Assembly: GCA_948471335.1 (NCBI GenBank)
Contig: CAOKRZ010000013.1
Coordinates: forward strand, 1-17,090
Reading direction: 5' to 3'
DNA: 17,090 nucleotides
Source: an uncultured Christensenella sp.
GTDB lineage: Bacteria > Bacillota > Clostridia > Christensenellales > UBA1242
The notes under the pieces were generated by a model. That model was not told where the DNA came from. It did no database searches and worked only from the letters and a program-made list of their open reading frames with translations. Below are positions 6,621-13,500 of the stretch, in pieces. A program made the translations under genes and the position numbers. Position 1 is the stretch's first letter; the number at the start of each line of letters is the position of its first letter.

Positions 6621-7658
6621 ATGGCAAATCCAACATTTTATGAAAAGCGTGACATGCAAAACAGAATCAAAACTGGCAAATACATTGAAGCATTGCCTGA
6701 GTTTTGTTATGATTTTTTTGTAGGAATCGAAAACAACTCCTCTTCTCTCACGCGATACAACTATGCCATGGATATCTCCGTCTTTTTTGATTATCTTGGC
6801 AAATATGTTTTTAAGAAAGATAAAAAAGACATCACCCTTGATGATCTTGAAGACCTTAGAACAAGGAACTTAGAGCAATATCTGTCATATCTTTCTTTTT
6901 ATGAAATTGACGGCAAAATAAGCAAGAATGGAGAACGCGGCAAAGCAAGAAAACTCGCCTCAATTCGATCTTTATTTAAATATCTTTTCAATCACGACAT
7001 GCTCTCTTCCAACATCGCAAGCAAAATAGAGACTCCAAAGTTGCATCAAAAAGAAATTATAAGGCTTGATCAAGAAGAAGTTGGCAAGCTTTTAAACGCC
7101 GTTGAAAGCCCTTCAACCTTCACTCAAAGACAGGCAAGCTATAATAAAAACACCTTTGAGCGCGACAACGCAATCATCACCCTGTTTTTAGGCACAGGTA
7201 TTCGTATTTCAGAGCTTGTCGGACTTAATATAACAAGCTTCGACTTTTCGCAAAACGCCTTCGTTGTTACAAGAAAAGGTGGAAATCAAAGCACATTATA
7301 TTTTTCAAACGAAGTCGCAATGGCTCTTAAAACTTGGCTTGAGAAACGCGCCACACTCCCACTAGATAAAAATGAACAAGCGATGTTTATTTCACTCCAA
7401 AACAAACGAATATCCGTTCGCGCCGTTGAAAATCTTGTCAAGAAGTTTGCAAAAGAAGCTTCCCCTTTAAAGAAAATTTCTCCACACAAGCTTCGAAGCA
7501 CTTTTGGCACAAATCTGTATCGCGAAACAAAAGATATCTATATTGTCGCAGATGTTCTCGGCCACAAAGACGTCAACACAACCAAGCGCCACTACGCCGC
7601 AATCAGCGAAGACATGAGAAAAAGCGTTGCCGACAAAATTAATTTGCGAAACAATTAA
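6621..7658 (+). CDS. Xer-type tyrosine recombinase
   Basis: 345 residues. An N-terminal SAM-like core-binding domain (about 25-125) is followed by the catalytic domain with all expected residues: Arg195 in GTGIRISEL, Lys219 in TRKGG, His289 and Arg292 in PHKLR, His315 in LGHKD, and the nucleophile Tyr325 in KRHYAAI. It cuts and rejoins DNA at a specific site; the Xer-like catalytic blocks suggest dimer resolution at dif, though a mobile-element integrase cannot be excluded. It is about 45 residues longer than XerC/XerD, with an extended N-terminus. No integrated element or attachment site is evident nearby. It stands alone, with its own promoter and downstream terminator, and seems leaderless. 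Confidence 0.9.
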   Translation: MANPTFYEKRDMQNRIKTGKYIEALPEFCYDFFVGIENNSSSLTRYNYAMDISVFFDYLGKYVFKKDKKDITLDDLEDLRTRNLEQYLSYLSFYEIDGKISKNGERGKARKLASIRSLFKYLFNHDMLSSNIASKIETPKLHQKEIIRLDQEEVGKLLNAVESPSTFTQRQASYNKNTFERDNAIITLFLGTGIRISELVGLNITSFDFSQNAFVVTRKGGNQSTLYFSNEVAMALKTWLEKRATLPLDKNEQAMFISLQNKRISVRAVENLVKKFAKEASPLKKISPHKLRSTFGTNLYRETKDIYIVADVLGHKDVNTTKRHYAAISEDMRKSVADKINLRNN

Positions 7659-7701
7659 AAAAAACATGAATAATATTTTTATATCTGCACACATTAATAG
7701 C

Positions 7702-7767
7702 GTGAAGGAAATATGCTTCACATGAAGGAAGAAGTCAATCTGTAATTAAAGATCGACTTCTTTTTTT
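7702..7767 (+). terminator. Hairpin plus strong terminator downstream of the recombinase
   Basis: The terminator is an 11-position stem GAAGTCAATCT/AGATCGACTTC (7731-7741 and 7750-7760, one A-C mismatch; the flanking AA/TT extends it from 7729), with an 8-nt loop and seven T residues. A separate 6-bp hairpin GTGAAG/CTTCAC (7702-7707, 7716-7721) precedes it, with two AAGGAA motifs nearby. The terminator is secure; a processed small RNA is only a possibility. Confidence 0.8.
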
Positions 7768-7791
7768 GTGTCTTAGGCACTTCTTACAACA

Positions 7792-7810
7792 TGCAATAAA
7801 AAACATTGCA
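7792..7810. repeat. Inverted repeat upstream of the leader promoter
   Basis: TGCAAT (7792-7797) and ATTGCA (7805-7810) around a 7-nt centre, about 35 nt before the -35 box. A further TTGCAA recurs at 7835-7840. Possibly an activator or repressor site; weak evidence. Confidence 0.3.
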
Positions 7811-7844
7811 ATTTTGAAATCGGCAAAAAAAAATTTGCAACCTA

Positions 7845-7873
7845 TTGACTTTTGAAAATGAATATCCTATACT
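7845..7873 (+). promoter_or_regulatory. Near-consensus promoter of the MetRS unit
   Basis: TTGACT (7845-7850), exactly 17 nt, then TATACT (7868-7873). The start site is expected near 7880, giving a leader mRNA with AAGGAG at 7884-7889. Confidence 0.85.
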
Positions 7874-7895
7874 GATTCTAGTTAAGGAGAAAACT

Positions 7896-7949
7896 ATGAC
7901 AACAATATGCGTTAACAACTTTGTTATGATGATGCCTATGTTAATTTGA
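7896..7949 (+). CDS. Methionine-rich leader peptide (17 aa)
   Basis: A strong Shine-Dalgarno site, AAGGAG at 7884-7889, is followed 6 nt later by ATG and 17 codons ending in TGA: MTTICVNNFVMMMPMLI. Four of the 16 residues after the start are Met, three of them in a row and followed by Pro. It lies immediately downstream of a strong promoter and upstream of a terminator and a methionyl-tRNA synthetase frame. The stop codon sits in the loop of a 9-bp hairpin whose left arm overlaps codons 14-17. This is the usual arrangement of an attenuator leader peptide whose translation reports the supply of one charged tRNA, here Met-tRNA. Confidence 0.85.
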   Translation: MTTICVNNFVMMMPMLI

Positions 7950-8026
7950 TATTTAACATAGTGTTTTGTTGCGCAAATTTATATATTTATTTAGTAGGAG
8001 CACCAAAATACGGTGCTCTATTTTTT
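7908..8026 (+). promoter_or_regulatory. Candidate ribosome-mediated attenuator for MetRS
   Basis: Four alternative RNA pairings can be drawn. (A) A 9-bp hairpin CTATGTTAA/TTAACATAG, 7936-7944 with 7953-7961. (B) An enclosing stem, 7908-7911 and 7914-7918 with 7972-7975 and 7966-7970. (T) The terminator, GAGCACC/GGTGCTC, 7998-8004 with 8012-8018. (AT) An antiterminator, 7957-7968 with 8004-8015, 11 of 12 positions paired including two G-U. AT shares bases with A, B and T, so it excludes all three. A ribosome waiting at the Met codons (7926-7934) would cover the left arms of A and B, freeing the strand for AT and allowing read-through. The pairings are seen in the sequence; the mechanism is inferred from known attenuators. 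Confidence 0.7.
7998..8026 (+). terminator. Attenuator terminator before the MetRS gene
   Basis: Seven-bp GC-rich perfect stem GAGCACC/GGTGCTC with a 7-nt loop, followed by TA and six T residues. It lies 49 nt after the leader-peptide stop and upstream of the next start codons. Confidence 0.9.
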
Positions 8027-8043
8027 GTTTATAAGGAGATATC

Positions 8044-8133
8044 ATGATTTTACAATATAACAATAACAGGCTAATGTGCCTATGTAAGTTTTCAAAAATT
8101 ACAATAAATAAAAAAGGAGAAATAAAAAAATGA
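8044..8133 (+). CDS. 29-codon ORF translationally coupled to MetRS
   Basis: The ATG follows an excellent AAGGAG (8033-8038, 5-nt spacing) directly after the attenuator terminator. The product is short and basic, with Asn-rich and Lys-rich ends and a CxC (LMCLCKF) in the middle; I recognise no family. Its TGA stop overlaps the MetRS ATG as ATGA (8130-8133), and the MetRS Shine-Dalgarno GGAG lies inside this ORF. It may therefore deliver terminating ribosomes to MetRS. It may instead be a gene remnant, but its initiation region is as good as any in the window. Confidence 0.55.
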   Translation: MILQYNNNRLMCLCKFSKITINKKGEIKK

Positions 8134-9716
8134 ACAAGATTTTAATTGGCCTTTCTTAGCCATATTCAAACAATGAATTACATATAGGACATCTCGGCTC
8201 TTCCCTGCCTGCAGATATCTTGGCAAGATATTATAGACTAAAAGGGAAAGAAGTATGCTTCGTCAGCGGAAGCGATTGCTATGGAACACCCATATCAATT
8301 CAAGCTCAAATTGAAGGCAAATCTCCTCATGAAATTGCAGAAACATATCATGAAAAGTTTGTATCAATCCTTAGAGATCTGAATTTCTCATTTGATAATT
8401 ATAGCCATACTATTAAAGATTCTCATTTGGAGTTTGCAAGAAAATTTCACGAAGATTTATACAACACTGATTTCGTTTGCAGAAAAGAGAAAAAGCGTTT
8501 GTATTGCAACAGCTGCAAAAGATTTCTTCCAGATAGATATGTAGTTGGACTATGCCCAAATTGCGGACATCAAACAAAGGGAGACTCTTGCGATAAATGC
8601 GGAAAAGTTTTAGAGCCAGAAGAACTAGTTAATCCAAAATGCAATATTTGCGGAGACTCGCCCGTCTTTAAAGATAACTTTCAGTTTTACATAAGACTTT
8701 CAAAATTAGAAAAATCATTAAAAGATTTTTTTGACAAAAGAAAAGACAAGTGGTCAATAAATGCAATCAATTTGACAAATCGATACTTTGAAGAAGGACT
8801 TATAGACAGAGCTATATCAAGAGATTTAGACTGGGGAATCCCTGTCCCAGTCGACGGATTGAAAAATAAAGTTATTTACAACTGGGGAGAAAATGTTTTA
8901 GGCTATCTTTCAGCCTGCAAAGAATGGTGCGAAAAGAACGGAAAAGATTTCCGTGATTGGAGCAATGGAAACGGCTGCGAGCATATTTTCGTGCATGCGA
9001 AAGATAACATTCAATTTCATTCGATCATTTATCCTGCCCTTTTGATCGCAAACCCAAGCAAATATCATCTACCTGATAAAATTTTTGCTTTTGAATATGT
9101 AACAAATGAAGGTCAAAAGATTTCAAAAAGCAAAGGAACTTGTTTGACAGCGAGACAATTGTTATCAGAATACAATGTAGACTTTTTGAGATATTATTTC
9201 GCCAAAAATATTTCTGATAGAAAAGATTTGGACTTTAATCGAAAAGAATTTATAGATAGTATAAATGGCGAATTGATTAACAATTGGGGAAACTTTGTTA
9301 ATCGCTCATTGGCTTTTGTGAAAAACAAATTTAATGGAAAAATTTCAAAGAGTGAAAAAAATGAAGAAGTCAGAAACAAAATTGCCCAGACTTTCAAAAA
9401 GACATGCAGCTTTATTGAAAGCGGAAAAGTTTCAAGCGCGACAAAGGAGATCTTTGAACTGGTCAACTTTGCAAACAAATATTTCAATCAAACAGAGCCT
9501 TGGAAAATCATAAATGAAAACAAAGAAAAGTGTGAAAAGTTATGTTATGACTATTTGACTTTAATTTTAAACTTAGCAGTTCTTTTAAATCCAATCATTC
9601 CAACGGGAAGCGGCAAAGTTTTAAAGTGGCTGTCTGTTAATAATTTCAACTATCAATTTACTGAACTTGAGGAAGCAGAAATCTCTGAATTTTATCCACT
9701 ATACGCACGCATTTAA
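8130..9716 (+). CDS. metG: Divergent methionyl-tRNA synthetase, in-frame TAG at codon 10
   Basis: 528 codons from the ATG that overlaps the upstream ORF. It would charge tRNA-Met. Class I blocks: LHIGH (17-21), GSDCYGTPI (47-55), a connective domain with four CxxC pairs (126/129, 142/145, 154/157, 171/174), DLDWGIPVP (202-210), W252 and Y259 in WGENVLGY, KDN and FH (291-297), and KISKS (330-334). The alpha-helical anticodon domain is complete and there is no C-terminal EMAP domain. TAG at 8157-8159 falls where E. coli has Leu13 of the methionine pocket and others have Trp (S-x-PY). A TTG at 8220 lies after HIGH, so it cannot yield an active enzyme. H of DAHGTP is Y, and DAP after the pocket Trp is ENV. 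Leu codons are mainly TTA/TTG, unlike neighbouring genes that favour CTT, suggesting acquisition. Probably a second MetRS, pseudogenised or recoded. Confidence 0.85.
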
Positions 9717-9729
9717 AATTTGGATTAAT

Positions 9730-9750
9730 AAAAAAGATGGATATTCCACC
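9730..9750 (-). terminator. Terminator after spoIVB
   Basis: On minus, GGTGGA-ata-TCCATC (6 pairs, one G-U) followed by six T residues, four nt after the spoIVB stop. On plus it lacks a T-tract, so the MetRS gene has no obvious terminator of its own. Confidence 0.65.
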
Positions 9751-9754
9751 ACCT

Positions 9755-10975
9755 TTACACGCTTTCTTCAAGCATCCAATCACTGTAAACACCATAGCCT
9801 TTCGTCGCATCTGACAAGAACACATGTGTCACCGCGCCAATAATTTTTCCATCTTGCAGTATTGGCGACCCACTCATGCCTTGCACTATGCCGCCAGTAA
9901 GCTCAATAAGACGCTTATCTTTAACCCTGAACACCATGCTTTTATCAGCTTGTTTTGCCTGATAAGATGCTTTTATAATTTCAATTTCATACTCTTCCCT
10001 TATTCCGCTTACGCTTGAAACAATTGTCGCTTTGCCTGGATGAACAGCAAGTCGTCCTCCAACCTTTGCTGTTAAATTGCCGTCTATAAGCCCTTCCGTT
10101 TCATCTAAAACGCCACTTATTCCAAACTTGCAATTTTTGCCAACACTGCCCTTAGCATCGCTTTGAATGAAAAGACCTTTAAGCTCTCCAGGCGCATTTT
10201 TCTTCCCCTTATTTATCCCAAGAAGAGAACAAGAATAAAGTTTCCCGCCATTTATTGGAACGATGTTTTCGCCATGACCATCTGTGATTGCATGGCCAAG
10301 CGCGCAATAGTGAAGATTGTCTTTATTGACAAAGGTCAGCGTTCCAATCCCTGACATATCATCTCTTGCCCAAAGCCCAAGTTTATATTGCCCTTTTTCA
10401 TCTTTTAGGAGTTTAACATTTGCAGTTTTAAGATGGTTATTTCTTAAGTAGTCTATTTTAACAACCCCATTTTCACTTTCTTCGAGAAGTTTTTCCACTT
10501 CGTCAATGTCAGCGATCTCTTGATCGTTAATCTTCATCAAAATATCGCCCGCTTTAAAGTAATCACTTTTAACCATTTCTATCTTTCCTCCTTCCGCTTC
10601 GTAGGAAGTATCACTTATGACGATTGCACCTTCAGAGCGGACAGAAATGCCGATTGGCACTCCGCCAATGTAAACATCTTCTTCTGGAATCAAAGCCACC
10701 TTAACTTTTCTGATTGGAATGAAGCCAAAAAGTTTAAAAACAATTGCCCCAGACTTATCTTTTTCGCTGCCAACACTTGTTTCGTCTTTTTCGAGGCTTG
10801 TCCTTATAAAGCCACCAAAAGAGCTTCTTTCATTCACCTTATCAACATCGCTATAGCTTGCCATAAAGCCTTCTGGCAAAGAAAAGATTTGCCCAAGGTC
10901 TACATTCGAAATTATAGTTAAACTAAAAATCAATAGACTTAATATCACCAACAGAGCCCTGTCGCGTTTTTTCAT
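9755..10975 (-). CDS. spoIVB: SpoIVB sporulation serine protease (S55)
   Basis: 406 residues from the preferred start. An N-terminal hydrophobic helix (LLVILSLLIFSLTII) would send it into the space between forespore and mother cell. A PDZ domain covers about residues 105-190, followed by the S55 peptidase domain with the catalytic His in YCALGHAITDGHG (His228) and the catalytic Ser in GGIVQGMSGSPI (Ser368). In Bacillus subtilis SpoIVB cleaves SpoIVFA, which triggers pro-sigma-K processing. I chose the ATG at 10975, not the in-frame ATG at 10987, because GGAGG lies just before 10975 and would be part of the coding sequence otherwise. A terminator separates it from recN upstream, and spo0A, its usual downstream neighbour, is missing. 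Confidence 0.95.
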   Translation of the reverse strand: MKKRDRALLVILSLLIFSLTIISNVDLGQIFSLPEGFMASYSDVDKVNERSSFGGFIRTSLEKDETSVGSEKDKSGAIVFKLFGFIPIRKVKVALIPEEDVYIGGVPIGISVRSEGAIVISDTSYEAEGGKIEMVKSDYFKAGDILMKINDQEIADIDEVEKLLEESENGVVKIDYLRNNHLKTANVKLLKDEKGQYKLGLWARDDMSGIGTLTFVNKDNLHYCALGHAITDGHGENIVPINGGKLYSCSLLGINKGKKNAPGELKGLFIQSDAKGSVGKNCKFGISGVLDETEGLIDGNLTAKVGGRLAVHPGKATIVSSVSGIREEYEIEIIKASYQAKQADKSMVFRVKDKRLIELTGGIVQGMSGSPILQDGKIIGAVTHVFLSDATKGYGVYSDWMLEESV

Positions 10976-10996
10976 ATCCTCCTCCATAAGATAGCC

Positions 10997-11030
10997 AAAA
11001 AAAGACTAACTCCCTTCAAAGAGTTAGTCT
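10997..11030 (-). terminator. Terminator between recN and spoIVB
   Basis: Perfect 10-bp stem, AGACTAACTC/GAGTTAGTCT, with an 8-nt loop followed on minus by TTTTTTT. It lies 18 nt after the recN stop. Only about 20 nt separate it from the spoIVB start, so a spoIVB promoter must overlap the hairpin or lie in the recN end, or transcripts must read through. Confidence 0.9.
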
Positions 11031-11047
11031 ACTCGCTTTAAGTTAAA

Positions 11048-12712
11048 TTATTCCTTGCCAGCTTTAAGCCTCATCTCTTTAGCGTGAGAGAGTGCAACCT
11101 CGGAAACGTCATCTCCGCCTATCATTCTGGCAATTTGATAAATTGTTTCTGCGCTGTCAAGGTTTTTTATCGTGGTGAAGGTGCTTTTCTCATCTTCCTT
11201 CTTTGAAACGAAGATAAACGAATCTCCATAAACAGCAACTTGAGGCAAGTGAGTTATGCAAATCACTTGTGCAAAACTTGTGAGCGCATTGATCTTTGAG
11301 CCAACGATGTTGCCAGTCTCTCCGCTTATTCCCGAATCGATCTCATCAAAAATAAGCGTTCTCGCACTGCCAATTTCAGTGAAGATGTTTTTAAGAGCAA
11401 GCATAAATCTGCTCATTTCACCGCCAGAAGCTGTTTTTGAAAGTGATTTGATTTCCTGACCTTTATTTGCCGAGAAAACAAATTCAACCTCATCCATTCC
11501 ATTTGAAGAAATTTCTTTACTTTCGAAATTCACTTTGAAAACAGTTGACTTCATGCCAAGCTCAGAAAGCTCTTTAACAATCTTTTTCTCAACATTCAAA
11601 GCCACACTTTTTCGCTTAGAAGAAAGCTCTTGTGCCTTCTTTTCAAGCCTCGCCAAAACATCTTGGCTTTCTTTCTCAAACTTTGTTATAAGCCCGTCTG
11701 CGTCACACAACTGATCGTATCGAGTTTTTGCTTCATCATAAAACTCAAGGCATTTCTCAACTGAACCACCATATTTTTTCGTGAGCAGTTTTATAAGGTC
11801 ATATCTTCGATCGAGCCTATCAAATTCTCGCTCATCAAACGAAAGCGAATTTGCGATATCTCTCAAGCTTTCTGCAACGTCATCAATTTCATAGCGCGAA
11901 CTTGAAAGCCTCTCTTTGCACTCTTCAATATTTGAAAAAGAACTGAGAGCGCCAAGCACAGATTCGCTTTCTTGAAGCTGACTTAATGCCGAAGAAGAAC
12001 TTTCTTTCAAAAGTGCCAAAACGGAATTGACTCCTTCAAAGATTTTTTCAGCACTTGAAATGAAATGCAGCCTTTCTTTAATCTCTTCGTCTTCGCCAAG
12101 CTGAAGCTGCGCTTTTTCGATTTCATCAATTTGATATTCAAGCAAAGATTTTGTTCTTTCCCTTTCAAAACTGTCTCCACCAAGCTCGGCAAGCTTTTTC
12201 TTATATTCTGAAAGCTCAGCATAAAGAGATGCAACTTCGTTTTTCAAAGATGAGATTTCTTCGCCACCAAATTTATCAAGCATCTGAAGATGATTTTTGC
12301 TTTTTAGAAGAACAACACTCTCATGCTGAGAATAGCTGTCCACAAGCATCTCTCCAAGCTTTTTGATAAGAGCCAAAGTCATCGGCATACCATTAAGTCT
12401 GACCGTGCTTTTACCTTCCACATTCAATGTACGCGAAATCAAAATTTCTTCATGCTCTTCCACTCCAAGCTCATCGAGAAATTCACTTACCAGTTCACTT
12501 GAGTTTGAAAAGATCACGTCAACACGCATTTCCTTTTCACCACTTCTTATAAGGCTCTTGTCAGGCTTTGCGCCCAAAACAAAATTTAGCGAGTCAAAAA
12601 TAATACTTTTACCCGCGCCAGTTTCCCCAATTAAAACATTAAAGCCCTTAGAAAAATCAATAGAAAGTTCTTTTATAAGGGCAACATTTTTTATCGATAA
12701 AGTTTTAAGCAT
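11048..12712 (-). CDS. recN: DNA repair protein RecN
   Basis: 554 residues, typical RecN length. An SMC-like ATPase of double-strand-break repair. Walker A GETGAGKS at 29-36, the ABC signature SGGEMSRFML at 429-438, and Walker B TLIFDEIDSGISG from 455, followed by the His switch in CITHLPQVA. The centre (about 150-370) is a long Glu/Lys/Ser-rich coiled-coil region. It starts 11 nt after the argR stop with a GGTGGAAG ribosome site, so argR and recN form an operon. This pairing is conserved in Firmicutes. A strong terminator follows. Confidence 0.97.
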   Translation of the reverse strand: MLKTLSIKNVALIKELSIDFSKGFNVLIGETGAGKSIIFDSLNFVLGAKPDKSLIRSGEKEMRVDVIFSNSSELVSEFLDELGVEEHEEILISRTLNVEGKSTVRLNGMPMTLALIKKLGEMLVDSYSQHESVVLLKSKNHLQMLDKFGGEEISSLKNEVASLYAELSEYKKKLAELGGDSFERERTKSLLEYQIDEIEKAQLQLGEDEEIKERLHFISSAEKIFEGVNSVLALLKESSSSALSQLQESESVLGALSSFSNIEECKERLSSSRYEIDDVAESLRDIANSLSFDEREFDRLDRRYDLIKLLTKKYGGSVEKCLEFYDEAKTRYDQLCDADGLITKFEKESQDVLARLEKKAQELSSKRKSVALNVEKKIVKELSELGMKSTVFKVNFESKEISSNGMDEVEFVFSANKGQEIKSLSKTASGGEMSRFMLALKNIFTEIGSARTLIFDEIDSGISGETGNIVGSKINALTSFAQVICITHLPQVAVYGDSFIFVSKKEDEKSTFTTIKNLDSAETIYQIARMIGGDDVSEVALSHAKEMRLKAGKE

Positions 12713-12723
12713 TTTTCTTCCAC

Positions 12724-13176
12724 CTATTTCAAAAGATCAGAAAGTGTCAAAACACTTGAAGATGCAACAGTTGTTGAAGGGAAAATAAGCATCACAGTGT
12801 CATCGCCGCAAACTGCGCCCATAAGGTCAGTGAGATTAAGTTTGTCAACAAAACTACAAACGCCGCTTCCCATACCTTTAACAGTTTTAAGCACAACAAG
12901 ATTGAGGGCAGACTTAACAGAAATGACTGCTTCTTTGAAAATGATTATGTATTTATTTGAGATAGCCTGTTCTTCAGATCCAACGAAAGTATACTTATAT
13001 TTGCCTGTGCTTGACAAGATTTTTGTCAGACCAAGCTCTTTGATATCTCTTGAAATTGTTGCTTGAGTGATCTCAAAATCAGCGTTTTTAAGCTCTCTTG
13101 CAAGCTCATCTTGAGTTTCAATCTCTTTTGTAGAGATGATTTCCAAAATTTTCGACTGTCTAGCACTTCTTGCCAT
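12724..13176 (-). CDS. argR: Arginine repressor ArgR/AhrC
   Basis: 150 residues. An N-terminal winged helix (1-70) has the ArgR recognition helix ITQATISRDIKELGL. The C-terminal oligomerisation and arginine-binding domain has GSGVCSFVDKLNL and the conserved GDDT (in MGAVCGDDTVMLIF) that contacts arginine. It is a hexameric, arginine-dependent regulator of arginine synthesis and breakdown genes. An AAGGAG site precedes the ATG. Its promoter overlaps candidate ARG boxes, suggesting self-control. No arginine pathway gene is present in the window; recN is its operon partner. Confidence 0.95.
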   Translation of the reverse strand: MARSARQSKILEIISTKEIETQDELARELKNADFEITQATISRDIKELGLTKILSSTGKYKYTFVGSEEQAISNKYIIIFKEAVISVKSALNLVVLKTVKGMGSGVCSFVDKLNLTDLMGAVCGDDTVMLIFPSTTVASSSVLTLSDLLK

Positions 13177-13243
13177 TTCTTCTCTCCTTAACGGCTATTC
13201 TCCTTTAAAATAAAGGGATGTAGCGATTTTGTATATTTATAAA

Positions 13244-13321
13244 TTTATGTTTATTCACGCCGTTTTGATTATTATACAACATTTTTTATATTTATGCAAG
13301 CACTTTTTGCATATTTATTCA
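13244..13321. promoter_or_regulatory. Cluster of candidate ARG boxes
   Basis: Three matches to TGNAT-N4-ATNCA: a perfect one, TGCAT-attt-ATTCA (13308-13321), and two with one changed base, TTTAT-gttt-ATTCA (13244-13257) and TTTAT-attt-ATGCA (13285-13298). The middle one overlaps the -35 box of argR. This suggests ArgR autoregulation; the region is AT-rich, so the weaker two may be chance. Confidence 0.55.
13271..13299 (-). promoter_or_regulatory. argR promoter
   Basis: On minus, TTGCAT (13294-13299), a 17-nt spacer and a perfect TATAAT (13271-13276). The predicted leader is about 88 nt. It contains an AAAGGAG with no start codon, then the true AAGGAG. Confidence 0.65.
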
Positions 13322-13423
13322 TCAATTTTTTGTATAAATGCAAAAACTTGAATTTTTACAAATTTCATTTTTATAATTATAACCCTTTATGCATAACGGT
13401 ACCAACTTGAACTTTTCAGCAAA

Positions 13424-13449
13424 TAAAAAAGGCACAGCCCGCTGTATCC
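13424..13449 (-). terminator. Second, tandem terminator after thiI
   Basis: On minus, a stem ACAG/CTGT flanked by GG/CC with small bulges, followed by six T residues. It backs up the stronger terminator at 13456. Confidence 0.55.
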
Positions 13450-13455
13450 TAATTC

Positions 13456-13483
13456 AAAAAAAAGCGCAAAGTCTGCGCCTTTA
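13456..13483 (-). terminator. Terminator of the nifS-thiI operon
   Basis: On minus, GCGCA-gactt-TGCGC followed by eight T residues, 18 nt after the thiI stop. Confidence 0.85.
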
Positions 13484-13500
13484 GATTTATTTGATATAAT

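Noticed and set aside
7880..8043. T-box or SAM riboswitch upstream of MetRS
   Set aside because: The leader is short, contains a well-translated ORF, and shows no T-box core or SAM-type core; peptide-coded attenuation fits better.
8220..9716. A start at TTG 8220 giving a 498-residue MetRS
   Set aside because: It would remove the HIGH motif and first beta strand, and no ribosome site precedes it; the in-frame motif-bearing sequence extends back to ATG 8130 across the TAG.
10976..10987. Upstream ATG at 10987 as the spoIVB start
   Set aside because: It would place the strong GGAGG site within the coding sequence, with no ribosome site of its own.
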